From the NCBI RefSeq assembly GCF_001620265.1, contig NZ_CP012661.1, forward strand, positions 558,001 to 622,000: 64,000 bases of DNA, given 5' to 3'. Source of the DNA: Frigidibacter mobilis (lineage in GTDB: Bacteria > Pseudomonadota > Alphaproteobacteria > Rhodobacterales > Rhodobacteraceae). This document shows, in pieces, positions 60,237-64,000 of the stretch; within the stretch, counting starts at the first letter, position 1, and each line of letters begins with the position of its first letter. The translations under genes were made by a program, and so were the position numbers. Under the pieces are notes generated by a model. That model saw nothing but the letters and a program-made list of their open reading frames with translations, was not told where the DNA came from and did no database searches.

Positions 60237-61802
60237 CGGCGGCCTCCGCATGCAGCACATCCGCCGCGCCAATCTCCGGCACATGCATCCCGTGCGCGCC
60301 GCCCATCATCAACCCGACCTGTTCCATCGTCAGCCCCTGCACCGGGCGCGGCGCCGACAGCCGCCCCTCGTTCAGCGCCGCGAAACGGTCGGCGACCTCC
60401 ATCAGCTCGTCCAGATCCTGGCTGATGACAACCACCGCCGCCCCCGCCGCCGCCCGGTCCAGGATCACCTGCCGGATCGAGGCCGCAGCCGAGGCATCGA
60501 CGCCCCAGGTCGGCTGGTTGATGACGATCACCGCCGGATCCTGGCTCAGCTCTCGCCCGATCACGAATTTCTGCAGGTTGCCGCCCGACAGCGCCCGCGC
60601 CGCGACATGGGTGCCGGGGGTGCGCACATCGTAGTCCTGCACCACGCCTTCCGCGAAGCGCCGCGTCGCCGCCCAGTCGATGAAGCCGCGCTTCACCAGC
60701 CCCATGCGCACCCAGCCCGACAGCAGCGCATTCTCCACCAGGCTCATCCCCGGTGCCGCCGCATGGCCCAGCCGTTCCTCGGGCGCGACCACGAACCCTG
60801 CGCGCCGCCGGTCATTCGGGCCCTTGTCGCCCAGATCCACCCCCGCCGCCCGCACCATCCCCGGCGCTGATTTCAGCTCGCCCGACAGCGCCAGCAGCAA
60901 TTCGTCCTGCCCGTTGCCGGCAACTCCGGCGATCCCCAGCACCTCGCCCCGCGCCACGGTGAAGCCGATATCCTTCAGCGAGGTGCCGAACGGCATCGGT
61001 GAGGCGACCGACAGCCCCGTCACCTCCAGCGCCGGCGCGCCCGCCCAGTCGGTGCGCGGTGCCCGCGCCGGCGGCGTCAGCGCCGTGCCCACCATCATTT
61101 CCGCCAGTTCCCGCGCCGAAACCTCGCGCGGGGTGCAGGTGGCGACCACCTTGCCCCGGCGCAGGATCGTGGCGCTGTCGCACAGGCTGCGGATCTCTTC
61201 CAGCTTGTGACTGATATAGAGGATCGCCGTGCCCTCGGCCGACAACTGCCGCAGCGTGGCGAACAGGATCTCCACCTCCTGCGGGGTCAGCACCGAGGTC
61301 GGCTCGTCCATGATAAGCAGCTTGGGGTCCTGCAGCAGGCAGCGGATGATCTCGACCCGCTGCCGCTCCCCCGCCGACAGATCGCCCACCAGCCGCGAAG
61401 GGTCCAGCGGCAGCCCGTAAGCCTCGCTGACCGCCCGGATCTTCGCCGCCAGCTCGCGCTGCCGGGGCGGGTGCTCCATGCCAAGCGCGACGTTCTCGGC
61501 CACGTTCAGCGCCTCGAACAGCGAGAAGTGCTGGAACACCATCGCCACGCCGCCGCCCGTGCCGCCCGCGGCTCGCTCGGCGCATAGACCGCGCCGTGCA
61601 TCCGCATCTCGCCGGCATCGGGCCGCACCAGCCCGTAGATCGCCTTCACCAGCGTCGATTTCCCAGCGCCGTTCTCGCCCAGCAGGGCATGCACCTCGCC
61701 CGGCGCCACCGAAAACGACACGTCGCTGTTGGCGACAACGCCCGGATAGGCCTTGGTCAGGCCCCGGATCGTTAAAAGCTGCGCTGCGTCTGTCCCCGTC
61801 AC
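60223..61802 (-). pseudogene. BMP-type ABC transporter ATP-binding protein (second system), frameshifted as assembled
   Basis: A double ABC ATPase powering the second BMP importer. The first module has Walker A GENGAGKST (residues 42-50) and signature LSAGERQRVEIIRCL with Walker B LLIMDEPT; the second ends with LSGGNLQKFVIGREL and the degenerate AVIVINQPT. The frame is lost at codon ~82: one extra base in the CCC run at 61556-61558 (GGG on the coding strand) joins ...PRAARGG to GVAMVFQHFSLFEALNV and gives 526 residues. It overlaps xdhC by 4 bp. If the break is real this transporter is dead. Confidence 0.85.
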
Positions 61803-62749
61803 CCGGCGCGATCCTTTGCGGTTTGAGTTGCGCTCGGCCTTTTGAGTAGCGCGGCGGCGACGCCCACGGCAATGGCCTGAGGGTGTTTTCCCAAGGTCGG
61901 ATCGCCTATTGGGCAGGCAATGCGTAAAATCTGGGCATCAGCGTGGCCGAGCCCGCGCAGCCGGCTGTGGAATCGCGCGCGTTTTGAGGCCGATCCGATC
62001 AGCCCCGCCGCGGCAAAGCCATGCCCCAGCAGCCGGTGGCACAGCTCCAGGTCCAGCTGATGCGAGAAGGTCAGGATCAGGTGCTCCGCCTCCCCCGGCG
62101 CATGGGCCACAAGCTCCGCCGGGTTGGCCGCGACCAGTTGCGCCACGCCCGTGGGAACCGCCTCGGGGAAGCGCTCCGCCCCGGTATCCACCCAGGTGAT
62201 CGCCAGGCCCGGCAGCGGCGCCAGCACCGCGACCAGCGCCCGCCCGACATGGCCCGCGCCCCAGATCCACAGCGGCCGGGCAGGTTGCGCCGCGCATTCC
62301 ACCAGCCAGCCGCCCTCCAGCAGCGGGTCGCGGGGCAGGGCGCCTTGCCCCCGCGCCCGCGCCAGCAGCCGCGAGACTGCCAGCGGCATCGCCGAGCCGT
62401 CCAGCGCCCGCGCCACCAGCGCATCCGTACCCAGCTGCGCCAGCCGGGCCGCATCCAGCCGCTCGAAGGCCAGCACCACCGCCCCGCCGCAGCACTGCCC
62501 CAGCGCCGGCCCCAGCGGCACCCGGCTCACGGCGCCCGCCGCGCCCGCTGCCAGCAGCTCCCGCGCCCGCAGCGTCGCCTGCCATTCCAGCGTGCCGCCG
62601 CCGATGGTGCCCTCCTGCGCCGCGGCGCCGACCAGCATCTCGGTCCCCGCCTCGCGCGGCACCGATCCCGCCGATCCGGCCACCAGCACCCGCACCAGCG
62701 GCCCCAGCCTTTCCACAGCCGCAGCAAGGGCTTGCGCGTCAAAGCTCAT
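61799..62749 (-). CDS. xdhC: Xanthine dehydrogenase accessory protein XdhC
   Basis: XdhC binds and sulfurates the molybdenum cofactor and delivers it to XdhB; 316 residues. LVRVLVAGSAGSVPREAGTEM (opening), GQCCGGAVVLAFE (the Cys pair near residue 100) and PLWIWGAGHVGRALVAVL are family hallmarks. It starts at 62749, overlapping the xdhB stop by 4 bp, in the standard xdhABC order. It is translated ahead of the transporter ATPase (4-bp overlap), tying purine oxidation to purine uptake. Confidence 0.93.
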   Translation of the reverse strand: MSFDAQALAAAVERLGPLVRVLVAGSAGSVPREAGTEMLVGAAAQEGTIGGGTLEWQATLRARELLAAGAAGAVSRVPLGPALGQCCGGAVVLAFERLDAARLAQLGTDALVARALDGSAMPLAVSRLLARARGQGALPRDPLLEGGWLVECAAQPARPLWIWGAGHVGRALVAVLAPLPGLAITWVDTGAERFPEAVPTGVAQLVAANPAELVAHAPGEAEHLILTFSHQLDLELCHRLLGHGFAAAGLIGSASKRARFHSRLRGLGHADAQILRIACPIGDPTLGKHPQAIAVGVAAALLKRPSATQTAKDRAG

Positions 62750-63999
62750 CCGGCACCCCGCGCCCGCGCCACCGCCGCCAGCACCCGTTCCGGCGTCGCC
62801 GGCGCATCCAGCGCCGGGTACCCGGGCCCGCAGGCCGCGCAGGCCGCCGACAGCGCCAGAAAGGCGGAAATCCCGTGCATGAACGGCGGCTCGCCCACGG
62901 CTTTCGACCGATAGATCGTCTCCTCGCGGTTCTCGCTTTGCCACAGCGCGACGTTGAACTGCCCCGGCCGGTCCGAACAGGCCGGGATCTTGTAGGTCGA
63001 GGGCGCATGGGTCCGCAGCCGGCCCTTGCCGTCCCAGACCAGTTCCTCGGTCGTCAGCCAGCCCGCGCCCTGCACATAGCCGCCCTCGATCTGGCCCCTG
63101 TCCAGCGCCGGGTTCAGGCTGGCGCCGCAATCATGCAGGATATCGGCGCGCAGGATCCGGTATTCGCCGGTCAGCGTGTCGATCACCACCTCCGACACCG
63201 AGGCGCCATAGGCGAAGTAGAAGAATGGCCGCCCGAGGCCCTTGACCCGGTCCCAGGTGATCTTCGGCGTCGCATAGAAGCCGGTGGCCGACAGGCTCAC
63301 CCGCCCCTGATAGGCCGCGGCCACCGCCTGCTCCCAGCTCAGTTCCTCGGTTCCGACAAAGACCTTGCCGTCCGCAAAATGTACCTCTGCCGCCGTCCCG
63401 CCATGCCTTTCCGCCACAAACGCCGCGATCCGCCCCCGCAGCCTGTCACAGGCCGCCTTCACGGCCATCCCGTTCAGATCGGCCCCAGAGGAGGCCGCCG
63501 TGGCCGAGGTATTCGGCACCTTGCCGGTATCGGTCGCGGTGACACGGATACGTGCGTCGGCAATCCCGAACGCTGCCGCCGCCACCTGCGCCACCTTCCG
63601 GTGCAGCCCTTGCCCCATTTCGGTGCCGCCGTGGTTCAGCTGCACCGAGCCATCCTGATAGACATGCACCAGCGCCCCCGCCTGGTTCAGATGCGTCAGC
63701 GTGAAGCTGATCCCGAACTTCACCGGCGTCAGCGCGATCCCCTTCTTCAGGATCGGGTTTGTGCTGTTCCACTCGGCAATCGCCGCCTGCCTTGCGGCGA
63801 AATCGCTGGATTTCTGCAACTCCTCCGTCAGCCCATGCAGGATGAAATCCTCAACCTCCATCCCGTAGGGCGTTGTATTCGTTCTGGTGGAAGTATCCCC
63901 GGGGGGCCGGGGGGCTGGCCCCCCGGCGCCGGCCGCCTGCACCGCCACTTCCGCCCCGCGCGAGGTCAGATCGCCATGCGCCGCCGTCACCTCCGGCTC
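62746..63999 (-). CDS. xdhB: Xanthine dehydrogenase molybdenum subunit, C-terminal half; 5' part abnormal and cut by the window edge
   Basis: The molybdopterin-binding large subunit that hydroxylates hypoxanthine and xanthine. From TTPYGMEVEDFILHGL onward the match is excellent: LTPVKFGISFTLTHLNQAG, HGGTEMGQGLH, ATDTGKVPNTSATAASSG and KAVGEPPFMHGIS carry Mo-cofactor and substrate residues, including the base-catalyst Glu in VGEPP. Upstream of this point, where FRGFGG and the N-terminal half should be, the frame runs through a GC-rich repeat (63884-63927) into sequence I cannot match to XdhB. The gene may be truncated or interrupted there. Confidence 0.8.
   Translation of the reverse strand, partial: EPEVTAAHGDLTSRGAEVAVQAAGAGGPAPRPPGDTSTRTNTTPYGMEVEDFILHGLTEELQKSSDFAARQAAIAEWNSTNPILKKGIALTPVKFGISFTLTHLNQAGALVHVYQDGSVQLNHGGTEMGQGLHRKVAQVAAAAFGIADARIRVTATDTGKVPNTSATAASSGADLNGMAVKAACDRLRGRIAAFVAERHGGTAAEVHFADGKVFVGTEELSWEQAVAAAYQGRVSLSATGFYATPKITWDRVKGLGRPFFYFAYGASVSEVVIDTLTGEYRILRADILHDCGASLNPALDRGQIEGGYVQGAGWLTTEELVWDGKGRLRTHAPSTYKIPACSDRPGQFNVALWQSENREETIYRSKAVGEPPFMHGISAFLALSAACAACGPGYPALDAPATPERVLAAVARARGAG
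63884..63927. repeat. Copy B of the GC-rich dispersed hairpin element, inside xdhB
   Basis: CTGGTGGAAGTATCCCCGG, two G-runs and the hairpin CCGGGGGGC-TG-GCCCCCCGG match the design of 44641-44687. Such elements are normally intergenic; here it stands in the xdhB frame, encoding an odd Pro/Gly/Thr-rich stretch just before the normal XdhB sequence resumes. Confidence 0.65.
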
Positions 64000-64000
64000 A

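Noticed and set aside
1..64000. CRISPR arrays, tRNA or rRNA genes, prophage or toxin-antitoxin/defence loci
   Set aside because: No regularly spaced repeats, no cloverleaf with CCA-end features, and no phage, restriction or defence domains were recognised while reading both strands; apart from the IS element the content is ordinary chromosomal genes.

Overview
This window is very GC-rich, densely packed DNA from an alphaproteobacterium, most likely a member of the Rhodobacteraceae (Paracoccus/Gemmobacter/Rhodobacter-like). The pointers are the methylated-amine operon dmmDABC-tmm, a TIGR02186 + TauE/SafE pair, the glnD-murJ-trpS block, an RpoH with a TGATCC-type upstream element, a coaBC-dut-ThiF operon, and GC-rich hairpins of the 'GGGGATATTTCC...' kind that I recall from intergenic regions of this family. 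The assignment is inferred from gene content and order; there is no rRNA marker, and I saw no tRNA or CRISPR array.

Layout. 1-6.7 kb (+): trimethylamine/dimethylamine oxidation (dmmD, dmmA, dmmB, dmmC, tmm) followed by an iron-type alcohol dehydrogenase. 6.7-7.1 kb: a gene-free stretch with a perfect palindrome and a two-copy ~118-bp repeat. 7.1-9.3 kb (-): a secreted protein of unknown function and a TIGR02186/TauE pair. 9.5-14.9 kb (-): a tightly overlapping nucleoside-uptake operon (BMP binding protein, ATPase, two permeases) ending in purine-nucleoside phosphorylase. 15-28.8 kb: housekeeping genes (rimI, tsaB, NifU-type scaffold, stress protein, BCAA aminotransferase, trpS, rhomboid-like protein, murJ, glnD, LpoA-like lipoprotein, rsmI, yraN). 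28.8-31.3 kb: a complete 2500-bp IS66 element with a perfect 8-bp target duplication, inserted just after yraN and before gshB. 31.7-40.7 kb: gshB, an esterase, comM, a GST, rpoH-chaN, and coaBC-dut-ThiF. 41-50.6 kb: a polar amino-acid ABC binding protein and permease (no ATPase here), an M3 peptidase, a CDF metal exporter, an SH3 protein, a 2-hydroxyacid dehydrogenase and two tandem GT39-type membrane glycosyltransferases. 50.7-57 kb: a dimethylglycine/sarcosine dehydrogenase-like flavoprotein, a sorbosone-dehydrogenase-like protein, a GH25 lysozyme lipoprotein, an AhpD-like protein and a DadA-like oxidase. 57-64 kb (-): a second BMP-type ABC transporter behind xdhB-xdhC.

How it fits together. 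The left end oxidises methylated amines: Tmm makes TMA N-oxide, DmmABC demethylates dimethylamine, and DmmD probably handles the C1 unit. The flavoprotein at 50.7 kb is a candidate for related N-methyl demethylation. Two separate BMP transporters, one tied to a phosphorylase and one to xanthine dehydrogenase, point to scavenging of nucleosides and purines.

Quality caveat. Six otherwise intact genes (tmm, Fe-ADH, murJ, ThiF-like, the first GT39 gene and the second BMP ATPase) are each broken by exactly one missing base at a short homopolymer. Because murJ is normally essential and all events are alike, I think consensus errors are more likely than natural decay; each gene is listed over its full span and marked as frameshifted. 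The xdhB gene at the right edge is different: it runs into a GC-rich family repeat and loses XdhB resemblance beyond it.
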